Origin: Candidatus Eisenbergiella intestinipullorum
GTDB taxonomy: Bacteria; Bacillota; Clostridia; Lachnospirales; Lachnospiraceae
Direction: 5' to 3'
DNA: 54,074 nt
Assembly: GCA_019119815.1 (NCBI GenBank)
Contig: DWWH01000072.1
Coordinates: 1 to 54,074, forward strand
Positions 16,307 to 25,229 of this stretch are shown here, in pieces. A program made the translations under genes and the position numbers. A model generated the notes under the pieces. That model had not been told where the DNA came from, ran no database searches, and saw only the letters and a program-made list of their open reading frames with translations. How positions within the stretch are numbered: position 1 is the stretch's first letter; each line of letters begins with the position of its first letter.

Positions 16307-17533
16307 ATGGAAACGATCACCGCGGAAAAAACATGGGAAAGACGGCTGAGACAGGCGGGGGAAGTCTGCTTCTGGGCCGGTCTGTTTCTGGAGCTTCTCA
16401 TTGTGGTCGCAGAGGTGAGCGTCTGGACCAATCCCTGGGAAGGACAGCTCTTCCGGCTGACCTTCCTGCTGTTTGCCGTCAAGGTACTGTGCAGCCGGTT
16501 TTCCCTGCGGGAATGGCTGTGGCTGCTGTTCTTCGGCATTCTGGCGGGTATCTGTTATCTGTGCTCCGACCGGGACGAGGCGGTCCGCCTGGTGGTATTC
16601 TGTGCGGCCTTCCGGGACGTGGATGTGAAAAAGGCGCTGAAGCTGGCCTTTTTCGTGACGCTGTCCGGCTGTCTGGTTCTGGTGTTTCTCGCGGCTTTCG
16701 GCATCTACGGAAACATGTACATCATCGACGACGGAGAACGGGGCCTTCGCTATACCTTCGGCCTGGGCCATCCCAACGCCTGCTACTGTCTGTTCTGGGC
16801 GCTTACGGTGCTGGGGATCTGTCTGTGGCATGCGCGCATGCGGCTCTGGCATTACGGTCTGATCGCGCTGGCGGGGATCCTGCTGTTTGTGCCCACCCGT
16901 TCCCGGACCGGCATCCTGTTTCTGTTTTTTACGCTGGGCCTGTCTTTGCTTCTCGCATACTGCAGAAAGGCCGGAGAAGCGAAGCTTCTGTATGTGTTGG
17001 GGATCGCCGCCCTTTTTGCCTGTGTGGCCCTGTCCGTGTGGATCGCGTATTATGAGCCCTATCAGGGGCCCTTTTATACCTATATCGACCGCTTCATCAC
17101 CGGACGCATCACCAGCATGAACACGCTGGAGGGAGGAGGCGGAAGGCTGTGCAACTGGAGCCTGTTCTCCGGCCCGGAAAATACCAAGTATTTTGATCTG
17201 GGCTATGTCCGACTGTTTTACTGGTACGGTATTCTTCCCGGTGCGGTTTATGTGATCCTGTACGCCCTGCTGTTATGGGAATGCCGCAGGAGAAGGGACG
17301 CCTTCGGCTTTATGATGCTCCTTTCCATCGCCCTGTATACCATGCTGGAAGCGCATTTTGTTTCCGTATATCTGGGAAGGAATTACGCCCTGTTTCTCAT
17401 GGGCGCTTACTGGGGCGGCATCGTGGATCACAGAAGGGAAAAGCAGAAGGGCGGGAATGCGGCAAAAAGGTATGTCTGGCACCTTCCCGGCATGCTGACA
17501 GGGCTTTTTCCGCTTCCGGAGAAAAAAGGGTGA
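16307..17533 (+). CDS. Wzy-like polysaccharide polymerase, copy 1
   Basis: A 408-residue integral membrane protein with about ten hydrophobic segments. The TFGLGHPNACYC stretch after a short loop (IIDDGERGLRY) matches the GHPN motif common in Wzy/O-antigen ligase-like polymerases, and VPTRSRTG follows a later helix. Such proteins join flipped repeat units outside the membrane. ATG 16307 has AAAAGGGA 7 bases ahead; the in-frame TTG at 16283 is less likely. A second protein with a related THPN motif lies at 44940-46541. Wzy proteins are poorly conserved, so the call rests on topology, motif and context. Confidence 0.7.
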   Translation: METITAEKTWERRLRQAGEVCFWAGLFLELLIVVAEVSVWTNPWEGQLFRLTFLLFAVKVLCSRFSLREWLWLLFFGILAGICYLCSDRDEAVRLVVFCAAFRDVDVKKALKLAFFVTLSGCLVLVFLAAFGIYGNMYIIDDGERGLRYTFGLGHPNACYCLFWALTVLGICLWHARMRLWHYGLIALAGILLFVPTRSRTGILFLFFTLGLSLLLAYCRKAGEAKLLYVLGIAALFACVALSVWIAYYEPYQGPFYTYIDRFITGRITSMNTLEGGGGRLCNWSLFSGPENTKYFDLGYVRLFYWYGILPGAVYVILYALLLWECRRRRDAFGFMMLLSIALYTMLEAHFVSVYLGRNYALFLMGAYWGGIVDHRREKQKGGNAAKRYVWHLPGMLTGLFPLPEKKG

Positions 17534-17579
17534 GAAGAAGGACAGCGGCAATCGGAAGCGCTTCGGAATGGGAGGAATC

Positions 17580-18716
17580 ATGCGGTTAGTCATCGACTGC
17601 TTTAAGCTGGTAAAGGGTCAGGGAAAGAGCATCGGCATCTATAACCTGGCCAAAAACCTGACCCGCCATCTGGCGGAAACGAATCAGAACAAAGAACACT
17701 GCGAGGAGATCGTGGTGCTTGGAAACGAATACAACAGGAAGGATTTTGCGGTGCCGGGCGTTCGGTTCATCCAGGTGAAGAAAAATCCGTTAAGCAAGGT
17801 GAACGATGCCCTCTGGGAACTGTTCGGCGTGGTGCGGGCGGTGAAAAAGGCCGGCGGAGACCGGGTCCTGTTTCCGCGGGGCTACCGCCCCCTGTTTTAC
17901 CGGGGAAAGGACATCGTCATCATCCATGATCTGATCCCCTTTTTCTATGACAGATACTTTCCGGGAACGCTGAACCGGGTGGAGAACGCCTATATCATGA
18001 ACCGTTTGAAGGCCTCTGCCCGTCATGCGTACCGGGTCGTGACCATATCCGACTACTCCCGTAGAAAGATGGAGGAAATGTGCCCGGGCTGCGGGGATCA
18101 CACCACCGTGATCTACAATGGCATCAATCCGGTCCCCTGCTCCGATGCGCCCTCCCGCCTGAAGCCGGAGGGGCCCTATCTGTATGCGGGAACCTCCTCT
18201 CTGCCCCATAAGAATGCGCTGGGGATCCTGAAGACCTATGAGGCTTATTTTCGCGCGGAGACCGGGGAAGGAAGGACTCCGGCCCGTCTGGTGATCATCG
18301 GGATTGACGGCCCGGAAAGCGTTCCGGGCGGCCGGGAGGCGATCAGCCCTGAGGCGGAGCGGTATGTGACCTGCTGCCGTTATATCGAAAGCGGGGAGGA
18401 AATGCACAGCCTGCTCGCCGGAGCCAGCGCCTTTTTGTTCCTGTCCCTGATCGAGGGCTTCGGCTTCCCTCCGCTGGAAGCCATGCAGCTTGGCGTGCCG
18501 GTGATCTGCTCCAGCCGTTCCTCCCTTCCGGAGGTGATCGGGGATGCGGGCCTTCTGACCGATCCGGACGACATCCCGGGAACGGTTTCTGCCATCCGCC
18601 GCCTGCTGAGTGATGAAGCGCTGCAGAAGGAGCTTTCCGCAAAGGGATACGAGAATGTGAAGCGGTTCGATTGGGACAGCAGGATCAAACGATACTGGGA
18701 GGTGCTCACGCAGTGA
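17580..18716 (+). CDS. GT4-family glycosyltransferase
   Basis: A 378-residue GT-B enzyme. The N-terminal domain holds GQGKSIGIYNLAKNL and VIIHDLIPFFY, resembling mannosyltransferase-type GT4 proteins (WbaZ/MtfA-like). The C-terminal domain has YLYAGTSSLPHKN and the EX7E pair (E292 and E300, in EGFGFPPLEAM). ATG 17580 follows GGAGG by 4 bases; ATG 17568 lies ahead of that site. The preceding bases carry a version of the recurrent GCTTCGG leader cassette. The stop overlaps the next gene's GTG start. Mannose transfer is a guess from similarity of layout. Confidence 0.88.
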   Translation: MRLVIDCFKLVKGQGKSIGIYNLAKNLTRHLAETNQNKEHCEEIVVLGNEYNRKDFAVPGVRFIQVKKNPLSKVNDALWELFGVVRAVKKAGGDRVLFPRGYRPLFYRGKDIVIIHDLIPFFYDRYFPGTLNRVENAYIMNRLKASARHAYRVVTISDYSRRKMEEMCPGCGDHTTVIYNGINPVPCSDAPSRLKPEGPYLYAGTSSLPHKNALGILKTYEAYFRAETGEGRTPARLVIIGIDGPESVPGGREAISPEAERYVTCCRYIESGEEMHSLLAGASAFLFLSLIEGFGFPPLEAMQLGVPVICSSRSSLPEVIGDAGLLTDPDDIPGTVSAIRRLLSDEALQKELSAKGYENVKRFDWDSRIKRYWEVLTQ

Positions 18717-19843
18717 AGGGACTGATCTCGGTCATCGTGCCGGTTCATAACGCACAGGATTATCTTTCCGACTGTTTGGCAGGCCTGACGCGCCAGACCT
18801 GGCAGGAACTGGAAATTCTGGTCGTGGACGACGGATCAAAGGATGAGAGCGCTGCCATCTGCGGGAGCTGGATGGAAAGGGATGCCCGCATCCGCCTGAT
18901 CCGCAAGGAGAACGGCGGCGTCTCCTCCGCCCGCAACCGGGGGCTGGAGGAGGCCCGGGGAGAATACGTGGCCTTTGTGGACGCGGACGACTGGATCCTT
19001 CCCGACATGCTGCGCAGGCAGCTCGTTCTGCTGCTTCGCGAGGAAGGTGATATGATTCTGAGCGGATACAGGACGGCAGGGGACCGGGAGAGGGAAAGCT
19101 TCCGGCAGGCCTGCCAGAAGGAAACGGAGGCCGGAGCGGAAAAGATGCGGCAGGAGAGGACGGCGGATCCGCCTTCTGCAAAGGCGGAAGGGAAAAGGCA
19201 GCCTTCCTTCTCCTGCCGGGTGATGGATGCCGGAGGCTATGTGAACGATTTTCTGCTGCAGAGCGTTTCCCGCTGCTGGGGCATCCTGTTTCGCCGGGAA
19301 GCGATCGGGAAGACGCGCTTTCCCGAAGAGCTTTCCATCGGAGAGGATCTGCTGTTCATGGCCCGCCTGATGCCCCGGATGAAACGGGTGCTGGCGGAAA
19401 AGGAGTGGGGCTACTGCTACTTCATCAATGAAGCGGGAGCCATGCTGGCCGGCTTCCGGCCCTCCTACATGGACCAGATCACCTGTTGGGAGCTGGCGGA
19501 AAAGGAGCTTTCCCGCTTCGGAGAAGAGGCGGAAAAAAAGGTGCGGGCCTGCCTGTTCCAGGCTGCGCTTCTGACTGCGGGAAAGCTGGCGGAGGCATGC
19601 TGCCCGCAGACGAAGGAAGAGGAATATCTGGCGTCCTGTTTCAGGGCGGCAGCCCGGGCCTGGAAGGAGCTCGGCCCGGAAGGAAGGAAACGGCTTCCCG
19701 CAGGATACCGCATGAAGGGCATGATCTTTCTGCATGCTCCGAAGGGGTATCTGCGGCTGTACCGGATCTGGAAGGGAAAAAAGAAGACGGACGGCGGGGC
19801 GGCGGGACGCTTTCGCAGGGACCGGAAGGACGGAGGAAGATGA
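18713..19843 (+). CDS. GT2-family glycosyltransferase
   Basis: A 376-residue GT-A enzyme. SVIVPVHNAQDYLSDCL, LVVDDGSKDES, KENGGVSSARN and FVDADDW (D90 to D93) define the fold. The likely start is GTG 18713 in a GTGA overlap with the preceding stop, with GGGAGG 10 bases ahead; the longer frame from 18671 would run back into the GT4 gene. A charged insert (about residues 125-160, rich in Glu, Lys and Arg) separates the catalytic core from its C-terminal part and looks like a recent low-complexity addition. It shares its motif set with the GT2s at 11490 and 24086. Confidence 0.88.
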   Translation: MKGLISVIVPVHNAQDYLSDCLAGLTRQTWQELEILVVDDGSKDESAAICGSWMERDARIRLIRKENGGVSSARNRGLEEARGEYVAFVDADDWILPDMLRRQLVLLLREEGDMILSGYRTAGDRERESFRQACQKETEAGAEKMRQERTADPPSAKAEGKRQPSFSCRVMDAGGYVNDFLLQSVSRCWGILFRREAIGKTRFPEELSIGEDLLFMARLMPRMKRVLAEKEWGYCYFINEAGAMLAGFRPSYMDQITCWELAEKELSRFGEEAEKKVRACLFQAALLTAGKLAEACCPQTKEEEYLASCFRAAARAWKELGPEGRKRLPAGYRMKGMIFLHAPKGYLRLYRIWKGKKKTDGGAAGRFRRDRKDGGR

Positions 19844-21048
19844 GCGGTATGCGGCGCTATCATGGAAAAAAGGACAAGATCGTTCTGTATATGCACGCCG
19901 GAAGCGGCAATCACGGCTGCGAGGCCATTGTCAATACGGTGATCCGGATGCTTCCCAGGCCGGCCATCGTGATGACCAACAGCCTGGCGGAGGACGAAGC
20001 CTATTCGCTGAAGGGCATGGCAATGCTCGTAGAAGAACGCAAGGTGCGCAAAAATTTCTTTGTCCACACCTGGTACTATCTGAAGGAGCGCCTTTTTCAT
20101 GACCCGGAGGCTGCGCTGCGCTATCGGTTCCGGGAGGTCTGCGGCCGGTCTCTGCGGCAGATGAACATTTCCATCGGCGGGGACAACTACTGCTATGCGG
20201 AGCTGGTGAAGGAGCTGAAATATGCGAACCGCCTCTTTTCCGGACAGGGGGCGATGACCGTGCTGCTGGGCTGCTCCATCGAGCCGGAGCTGCTGTCCGA
20301 TCCCGACATCATTGAAGACATGCGGCGCTATACCTGCATCATCGCCAGGGAATCTCTCACCTGGCAGGCGCTCTGCCAGGCCGGGCTGAAGGAGAAGAGC
20401 TACCTGGTCCCGGACCCCGCTTTCCTGCTTCCTGCCAGAAAGCGTCCGGTTCCGGAGGGGTTTCTGGAGGGAAGCATGGTAGGGCTGAACGTGAGCCCCA
20501 TGGTGGTGGAACGGGAGTGCAGGCCGGGCATCACTATGGAAAATTACAGACGCCTGATCCGACATATTCTGGAAAAAACGGACATGGGCGTGGCGCTGAT
20601 CCCCCATGTGGTCTGGAAGACCAATGACGACCGCACGGTGCTGCGGGCGCTGTTCAAAGAATTTCAGAAGACCGGACGGGTGGTGATGATCGAGGATGCG
20701 GACTGTGAGACCTTAAAGGGCTATATCGCCCGCTGCCGCTTTTTTATCGGGGCGAGAACCCACGCCACCATCGCGGCCTATTCCTCCCTGGTTCCCACCC
20801 TGGTGCTGGGGTATTCGGTCAAAGCGAGGGGCATCGCGCTGGATCTGTTCGGCACCTGGGAAAACTATGTGCTTCCCGTGCAGTCCCTGCAGCGGGAGGA
20901 TGAACTGACAGAGGGCTTCGACTGGCTGCTGAGAGAAGAGGAACGGATCAAAAAGAGACTGGAAACGGTCATGTCCGCTTATCTGGAACGGGCAAGACAG
21001 ACCGGAAGGATGCTGGAGCGCCTTCTGGATGGAAAAACTCCCATGTAG
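19840..21048 (+). CDS. Polysaccharide pyruvyl transferase family protein
   Basis: A 402-residue soluble protein. It starts with a GSGNHGCEAI glycine-rich loop, followed by SIGGDNYCY, GCSIEPE, ARESLTWQAL, VPDPAFLLP, and a C-terminal GARTHATIAAYSS block, the full order of motifs of the pyruvyl transferase family (CsaB/WcaK-like). These enzymes move pyruvate from phosphoenolpyruvate to a sugar as a ketal, adding negative charge. ATG 19840 overlaps the previous stop as ATGA with GGAGG 3 bases ahead; ATG 19849 is an alternative. The frame stays open upstream to 19486, inside the preceding gene, which is a shadow. Confidence 0.85.
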   Translation: MSGMRRYHGKKDKIVLYMHAGSGNHGCEAIVNTVIRMLPRPAIVMTNSLAEDEAYSLKGMAMLVEERKVRKNFFVHTWYYLKERLFHDPEAALRYRFREVCGRSLRQMNISIGGDNYCYAELVKELKYANRLFSGQGAMTVLLGCSIEPELLSDPDIIEDMRRYTCIIARESLTWQALCQAGLKEKSYLVPDPAFLLPARKRPVPEGFLEGSMVGLNVSPMVVERECRPGITMENYRRLIRHILEKTDMGVALIPHVVWKTNDDRTVLRALFKEFQKTGRVVMIEDADCETLKGYIARCRFFIGARTHATIAAYSSLVPTLVLGYSVKARGIALDLFGTWENYVLPVQSLQREDELTEGFDWLLREEERIKKRLETVMSAYLERARQTGRMLERLLDGKTPM

Positions 21049-21063
21049 GAGAAAAGAAAGGCT

Positions 21064-22161
21064 TTGAAACGGATGGAAGGATTACAGGAGCTTCTGCAGA
21101 AAACGGAAACCATACAGAAGATCAACGCCCTGCAGGAGCAGGCGGGCAGGACGCTTTTTTCCTGGCCTGTCCTCACGGGAAAGGACCGGCTGAAGCGTGC
21201 GGTGAGAAAATATCTGCTCCGTCAGCAGCTTCCGCCGGCGGACCATTATTCCTGGCCCAACGCCCTGCTTGCAGCAGGGCTTTCCCAGGTACAGAAGGGT
21301 GTGCGGGACAACAGGAGCGAGGAAGTGCTCATCCGGTATTACGACCGGTGGATCAAAAAGGGAATGCCGCTTTATTATGTGGATAATGCGGTAAACGGTA
21401 CGGCCCTTCTGGATCTGTATGAAAGCACCGGCAGGAAAAAATATCTGGATGCGGCGGAAACGCTCGCCGCCTTCCTGCGGGAGCATAAAAAGGATGAGCG
21501 GGGCGACCTGCTTTACCGCACCAGAGACGGGGCGGACATTTATGCGGACACGGTGGGCATGGTCTGTCCCTTTCTGTGCCGGTACGGGCTTCTGCGGGAG
21601 GAGAGCGCGTTTGTGAAAATGGGTGTGACGCAGATCGTTCATTTCCTGGACGGGGGGATGGATGAAAAAAGCGGGCTTCCCTATCATGGCTTCAACAGCC
21701 GCACAGGCGTAAAGTACGGCTGTGTGGGCTGGGGAAGGGCCGTGGGCTGGCTGATGCTGGGAATGGCGGAAAGCCTGGCCGTCCTTCCGGAAAATACGCC
21801 CCAGTTCCCTTTTATCCAGGGGCACCTGCAGAATCTGGTCCGCCGGACGGCGGATTTTCAGAGAGCGGACGGCAGCTTTTCCTGGCTCATCCCCGCGTTC
21901 GAGGGACCGGCGGACACCTCTGCCACAGCCATGATCGCCTGCGCCATGCTGGCCGGCATCCGCAGAGGCTGCCTGGAGGAGGACTGGACGGCCCAGGTGG
22001 CCGCTGCGGCAGAGTTCCTTCTGTCCTGTACAAAAAACGGACGGGTGGAGCAGTGCTCGGCGGAATGCAGCGGCTTCGCGGAATATCCCCAGCGCTACGG
22101 AAGCTATCCCTGGGGAGACGGCATGACCCTGAAGCTGTTCGGCATGATGGAGGAAGTGTAA
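21064..22161 (+). CDS. GH88/GH105-like (alpha/alpha)6-barrel glycoside hydrolase
   Basis: A 365-residue soluble protein with no signal peptide. YYVDNAVNGTALLDLYE, YADTVGMVCPFL, GLPYHGFNSRTG, GWGRAVGWLMLGM and SATAMIACAMLAG match the unsaturated uronyl/rhamnogalacturonyl hydrolases of GH88 and GH105; the Asp residues in VDN and ADT are candidate catalytic residues. Such enzymes normally finish the breakdown of lyase products in the cytoplasm, so its place inside a biosynthetic operon is odd. TTG 21064 (AGGAG 12 bases ahead) or ATG 21073 (AAAGG 11 bases ahead) could be the start. It may clear dead-end intermediates, or be a recruited transferase-like enzyme. Confidence 0.75.
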   Translation: MKRMEGLQELLQKTETIQKINALQEQAGRTLFSWPVLTGKDRLKRAVRKYLLRQQLPPADHYSWPNALLAAGLSQVQKGVRDNRSEEVLIRYYDRWIKKGMPLYYVDNAVNGTALLDLYESTGRKKYLDAAETLAAFLREHKKDERGDLLYRTRDGADIYADTVGMVCPFLCRYGLLREESAFVKMGVTQIVHFLDGGMDEKSGLPYHGFNSRTGVKYGCVGWGRAVGWLMLGMAESLAVLPENTPQFPFIQGHLQNLVRRTADFQRADGSFSWLIPAFEGPADTSATAMIACAMLAGIRRGCLEEDWTAQVAAAAEFLLSCTKNGRVEQCSAECSGFAEYPQRYGSYPWGDGMTLKLFGMMEEV

Positions 22162-22223
22162 AAAGGCGCCGGATCCGTGCGCTGTCCGGTCAGGATCTGC
22201 GCCGCTTCGGCAGGGAGGTAAGC

Positions 22224-23393
22224 ATGAACCGGCTGATTTTGTACGATACCTGCAATTTCCGGGATTATCCGGTGGGAGGGCAGGTGACCAGCATCAAAAA
22301 TTTCCTGCGTTTTCTGACGGAGGCCTATCCGGAGCGCTGTGAGGACGTGCTGCTTGCGGGCGTATCCTGCGATCCGGACGAGGTGGGACGCCTGCGGCAG
22401 ATCGAAACGGCAGGGGGGACGTTTTCCTTCCTGGCCGTGGTGCAGGCGGAGCGGGATCTGGGAAATGTGAAAAAATCCCTGCGTCTGGAATATATGAAGG
22501 GTCTGTGGAAATACCGCAGGCTGATCGCGCCGGGAAAGGACGATGTGAACTATATCCATACGCCGGAGGCCTTCGCCGCCGTGCGCCTGATGCGGCCCGG
22601 CGCAGTCTGCTATGTGTTTTCCCACGGAACCTACCTGAACATGTACAGGCGCGTCCGCTTTTTCAAAAAGGCGCCTCTGATCCGGTATCTGTTCCAGAGC
22701 TTTCTCATGCAGGTTATCCGGAAAAGCACGGCGGTTTTCGCGCTCGATCGGGAAACCGTTCAGGATTATGCCGCCTATAATCCCAGGGTGATCCATGTGG
22801 GAAATTCCGTCGTCTGCCACCCCTGGAGGGAAAGGCCTCTGCCGGGGGAGCCGGTCCGCCTTCTTTACGCGGGACGCCTGTCCGCGGTGAAGAATGTGGG
22901 GCCCATCATCGAGGCGGCAAAGGGATGGGAAAGGGACTGCAGGCTGGACATCCTCGGAGACGGGGAGGAGCGCCGTCCGCTGGAGGAGAAGGCGCAGGGA
23001 AGCAGCAGGATCCGCTTCCATGGCGCGCGCACTCCGGACGAGGTGCAGACGGCCATGGCAGAAGCGGACATGCTGGTGATGAACTCCACCTTTGAGGGCA
23101 TCCCCATGATCATCCTGGAAGCCCTCAGCAACGGACTGCCCGTGGTCACCACGGACGTGGGAGGCATCGGGGAGGTGCTGGACTACGGTCTGGACAGCGA
23201 GGTGACGGACGGAAGCGTGCAGGGCATCCGGGATGCCATGGAGCGGGTCCTTTCAGACTATGCCCGCCACAGCAGGCAGGCCTATGAGAAGTCCCTGCGG
23301 TTTGATTACAGGAGGGTGAACCGGAAGGTGTTTTCCGTGCTCAACGAGAGTCTGCACTGGACGGAAGCCGCCTGTGGAAAGGAGCCCGGATGA
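22224..23393 (+). CDS. GT4-family glycosyltransferase
   Basis: A 389-residue GT-B enzyme. GGQVTSIKNFLRFL after the first strand marks the acceptor domain; LLYAGRLSAVKNVGPIIEA, LDILGDGEE and the EX7E pair (E291 and E299, in EGIPMIILEAL) mark the donor domain. ATG 22224 is preceded by AGGGAGG with 5 bases spacing; upstream in-frame ATG 22053 would lie inside the hydrolase gene. The leader is a version of the recurrent GCTTCGGC cassette. It overlaps the acetyltransferase start by 4 bases (ATGA at 23390). Confidence 0.9.
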   Translation: MNRLILYDTCNFRDYPVGGQVTSIKNFLRFLTEAYPERCEDVLLAGVSCDPDEVGRLRQIETAGGTFSFLAVVQAERDLGNVKKSLRLEYMKGLWKYRRLIAPGKDDVNYIHTPEAFAAVRLMRPGAVCYVFSHGTYLNMYRRVRFFKKAPLIRYLFQSFLMQVIRKSTAVFALDRETVQDYAAYNPRVIHVGNSVVCHPWRERPLPGEPVRLLYAGRLSAVKNVGPIIEAAKGWERDCRLDILGDGEERRPLEEKAQGSSRIRFHGARTPDEVQTAMAEADMLVMNSTFEGIPMIILEALSNGLPVVTTDVGGIGEVLDYGLDSEVTDGSVQGIRDAMERVLSDYARHSRQAYEKSLRFDYRRVNRKVFSVLNESLHWTEAACGKEPG

Positions 23394-24082
23394 TACGCAG
23401 TAAGAAAGAGCTGAAGGAATATCTGACCTGCGAGAGGGAGCTGTATTTCGGAACCGGACGGAGCGCCCTCCTGCAGGGGCGGCTTCTCGGCTCCAAGATG
23501 TTTCGCATCTGGCAGTTCCTGCGGACGCTGCGCCTTGCGGAATATCATAAGAACGCAGGCGGCCTGCGGCACCGCGCCGCCTTTGCCTGGTATCACCGGA
23601 AAAAATACGTCCTGGGAATCCGTCTGGGCTTTGAGATCCCGGAAAACTGCTTTGAAAAGGGATTGATGATCTATCACATCGCTCCCATCGTGGTCAATGA
23701 GGATGCCCGGATCGGAAGAGACTGCCGGATTACGGGAAACTGCTGCATCGGAAATACCGGCGCAGACACGCCCAGCCCCGTTCTGGGAGACCGGGTCACA
23801 CTGGGCTGGGGCTGCAGCGTGATCGGAGACGTCCGGATCGCGGACGGCGTGATTGTGGGCGCAGGCTGTGTGGTAACGAAGAGCGTTGTGCAGAAGGAGG
23901 CCCATGTGGCGGGAGTGCCCGGACGCGTGCTGCCCGGAAAGACGGCGCGGCCCGAAACGGCAGCGCGGCCTGAAACGGCAGGGCCGGACAGCGCGGAGGA
24001 GGGACGGCAGGAGGAGTCCGGGCGGCAGGCTGCAAAGGAAAGAAAGCAAAGCGGCCGCGCACAGCGGCAGGGAAGGAAATGA
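23390..24082 (+). CDS. Hexapeptide-repeat acetyltransferase (serine acetyltransferase/CysE-like)
   Basis: A 230-residue protein. After a helical N-terminal region, residues about 95-180 form left-handed beta-helix hexapeptides (VVNEDARIGRDCRITGN, VILGDRVTLGWG-type, VIVGAGCVVTKSVV), ending AGVPGRVLPGK as in acetyl-CoA-dependent O-acetyltransferases. In this setting it probably acetylates a sugar or repeat unit, not serine. The last 45 residues are charged and disordered-looking and include a duplicated ARPETA unit from an 18-base tandem repeat. Start ATG 23390 overlaps the GT4 stop; the GT2 start lies 3 bases after its stop. Confidence 0.8.
   Translation: MIRSKKELKEYLTCERELYFGTGRSALLQGRLLGSKMFRIWQFLRTLRLAEYHKNAGGLRHRAAFAWYHRKKYVLGIRLGFEIPENCFEKGLMIYHIAPIVVNEDARIGRDCRITGNCCIGNTGADTPSPVLGDRVTLGWGCSVIGDVRIADGVIVGAGCVVTKSVVQKEAHVAGVPGRVLPGKTARPETAARPETAGPDSAEEGRQEESGRQAAKERKQSGRAQRQGRK
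23945..23980 (+). repeat. 18-bp tandem repeat in the acetyltransferase C terminus
   Basis: Two adjacent 18-base units (23945-23962 and 23963-23980) match at 17 of 18 positions and code for ARPETA twice. They lie after the conserved fold, in a low-complexity tail. Confidence 0.85.
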
Positions 24083-24085
24083 GCC

Positions 24086-25111
24086 ATGTTTCAGAAGACA
24101 GTTAGTGTGATCGTTCCGGTATATAACGCACAGGCCTATCTGGAGCGCTGTGTGGAAAGCATCCGGCGGCAGACCTGGCGGGAGCTGGAGATCCTTCTGG
24201 TGGACGACGGGGCGAAGGATGAAAGTCCGCAGATGTGCGATGCCTATGCCGGAAAGGATACGCGCATCCGTGTGATCCATAAGGAAAACGGCGGTCTGAT
24301 GTCCGCCTGGACGGCAGGAGTGAAGGAAGCGTCCGGCTCGTACGTCCTTTTTGTGGACAGCGACGACTGGGTCGAGGAATGTATGGTGGAGGGGCTGGTT
24401 CGGGAGGCGCAGGGCGTACCGGGAGAGGTGATCTGCTGCAATTTTCTGATCGAGCGGCCGGATGGCACACAGCCCTGCCGCCATGAGCTGAAGCCGGGCG
24501 TCTATGAGGGAGAACGGCTGCAGGAGGTGAAGGGAAATCTTCTGGGAAACGAACGGCGGACCGTTTCCATGTCCCGCTGTATGAAGCTGTTTTCCCGGGA
24601 GCTGATCACGCAGAATCTGCATTACTGCGATCCCAGGATCGGCATGGGAGAGGATGTGAACATTGTTCTTCCGGCTCTCTGCGACTGCAGCCGCCTGGTT
24701 GTTCTGAAGGATGCTCTCTGGTATCATTATTTTTATAATCCGGCATCCATGGTTCACAAATATGACGCGGCGATGACGGAAGGGATCCGTGCCCTGACGG
24801 AGGCCATCCGACTGGTCTTTTCCGAAAAAAACATCCGCGGCGGCAAAGAGCAGGGAGAAAAGGAAGGGGTCTATCTCACCCTGCTCGCCGTGAAAAACGA
24901 GCTGCGGGGAGGACGGAGCGGCTATGCCGGACGCATCCGCAGGATCTGCCGGGACGCGGAGCCGGCGGAACGGATGGCCCGCTATGCCATGCGGCCGCAG
25001 GAGAGAGCGAACCGCGTTTTGGCCTGGGTGATCCGCAGGCCGGACATCCTGCGCTGCGCGGCAGGAAAGGCACTGTTCGGGCTTTACGACAGGCGGATGA
25101 GCGGAGGCTGA
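24086..25111 (+). CDS. GT2-family glycosyltransferase
   Basis: A 341-residue GT-A enzyme. SVIVPVYNAQAYLERCV, LLVDDGAKDES, HKENGGLMSAWTAG and FVDSDDW (D91 to D94) define the fold. The third motif reads LMSAWTAG where most relatives have SxARN, which may affect the donor pocket. AAGGAAA lies just before ATG 24086. It is the last of three closely similar GT2 genes in this block and is followed by a 118-base gap with a 7-bp hairpin. Confidence 0.88.
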   Translation: MFQKTVSVIVPVYNAQAYLERCVESIRRQTWRELEILLVDDGAKDESPQMCDAYAGKDTRIRVIHKENGGLMSAWTAGVKEASGSYVLFVDSDDWVEECMVEGLVREAQGVPGEVICCNFLIERPDGTQPCRHELKPGVYEGERLQEVKGNLLGNERRTVSMSRCMKLFSRELITQNLHYCDPRIGMGEDVNIVLPALCDCSRLVVLKDALWYHYFYNPASMVHKYDAAMTEGIRALTEAIRLVFSEKNIRGGKEQGEKEGVYLTLLAVKNELRGGRSGYAGRIRRICRDAEPAERMARYAMRPQERANRVLAWVIRRPDILRCAAGKALFGLYDRRMSGG

Positions 25112-25146
25112 GCCGGGCAGGGCGGAAGCGGGCAGAAGGGAATGGG

Positions 25147-25172
25147 ATAGGCCATTTCTCCAAGCGGCCTAT
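25147..25172. other. Inverted repeat in the spacer before the third GT11 gene
   Basis: ATAGGCC (25147-25153) pairs exactly with GGCCTAT (25166-25172) around a 12-base loop. No T-run follows. It could be a processing or weak termination site dividing the operon, or an operator. Confidence 0.45.
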
Positions 25173-25229
25173 GAAAGCGAAGCGAAGAAGTGTGACGATT
25201 CCGGAAATTATCAGAAAAGAGAGAAAACG

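Noticed and set aside
19486..19839. N-terminal extension of the pyruvyl transferase
   Set aside because: It is an out-of-frame reading of the preceding GT2 gene; the conserved domain starts just after ATG 19840.
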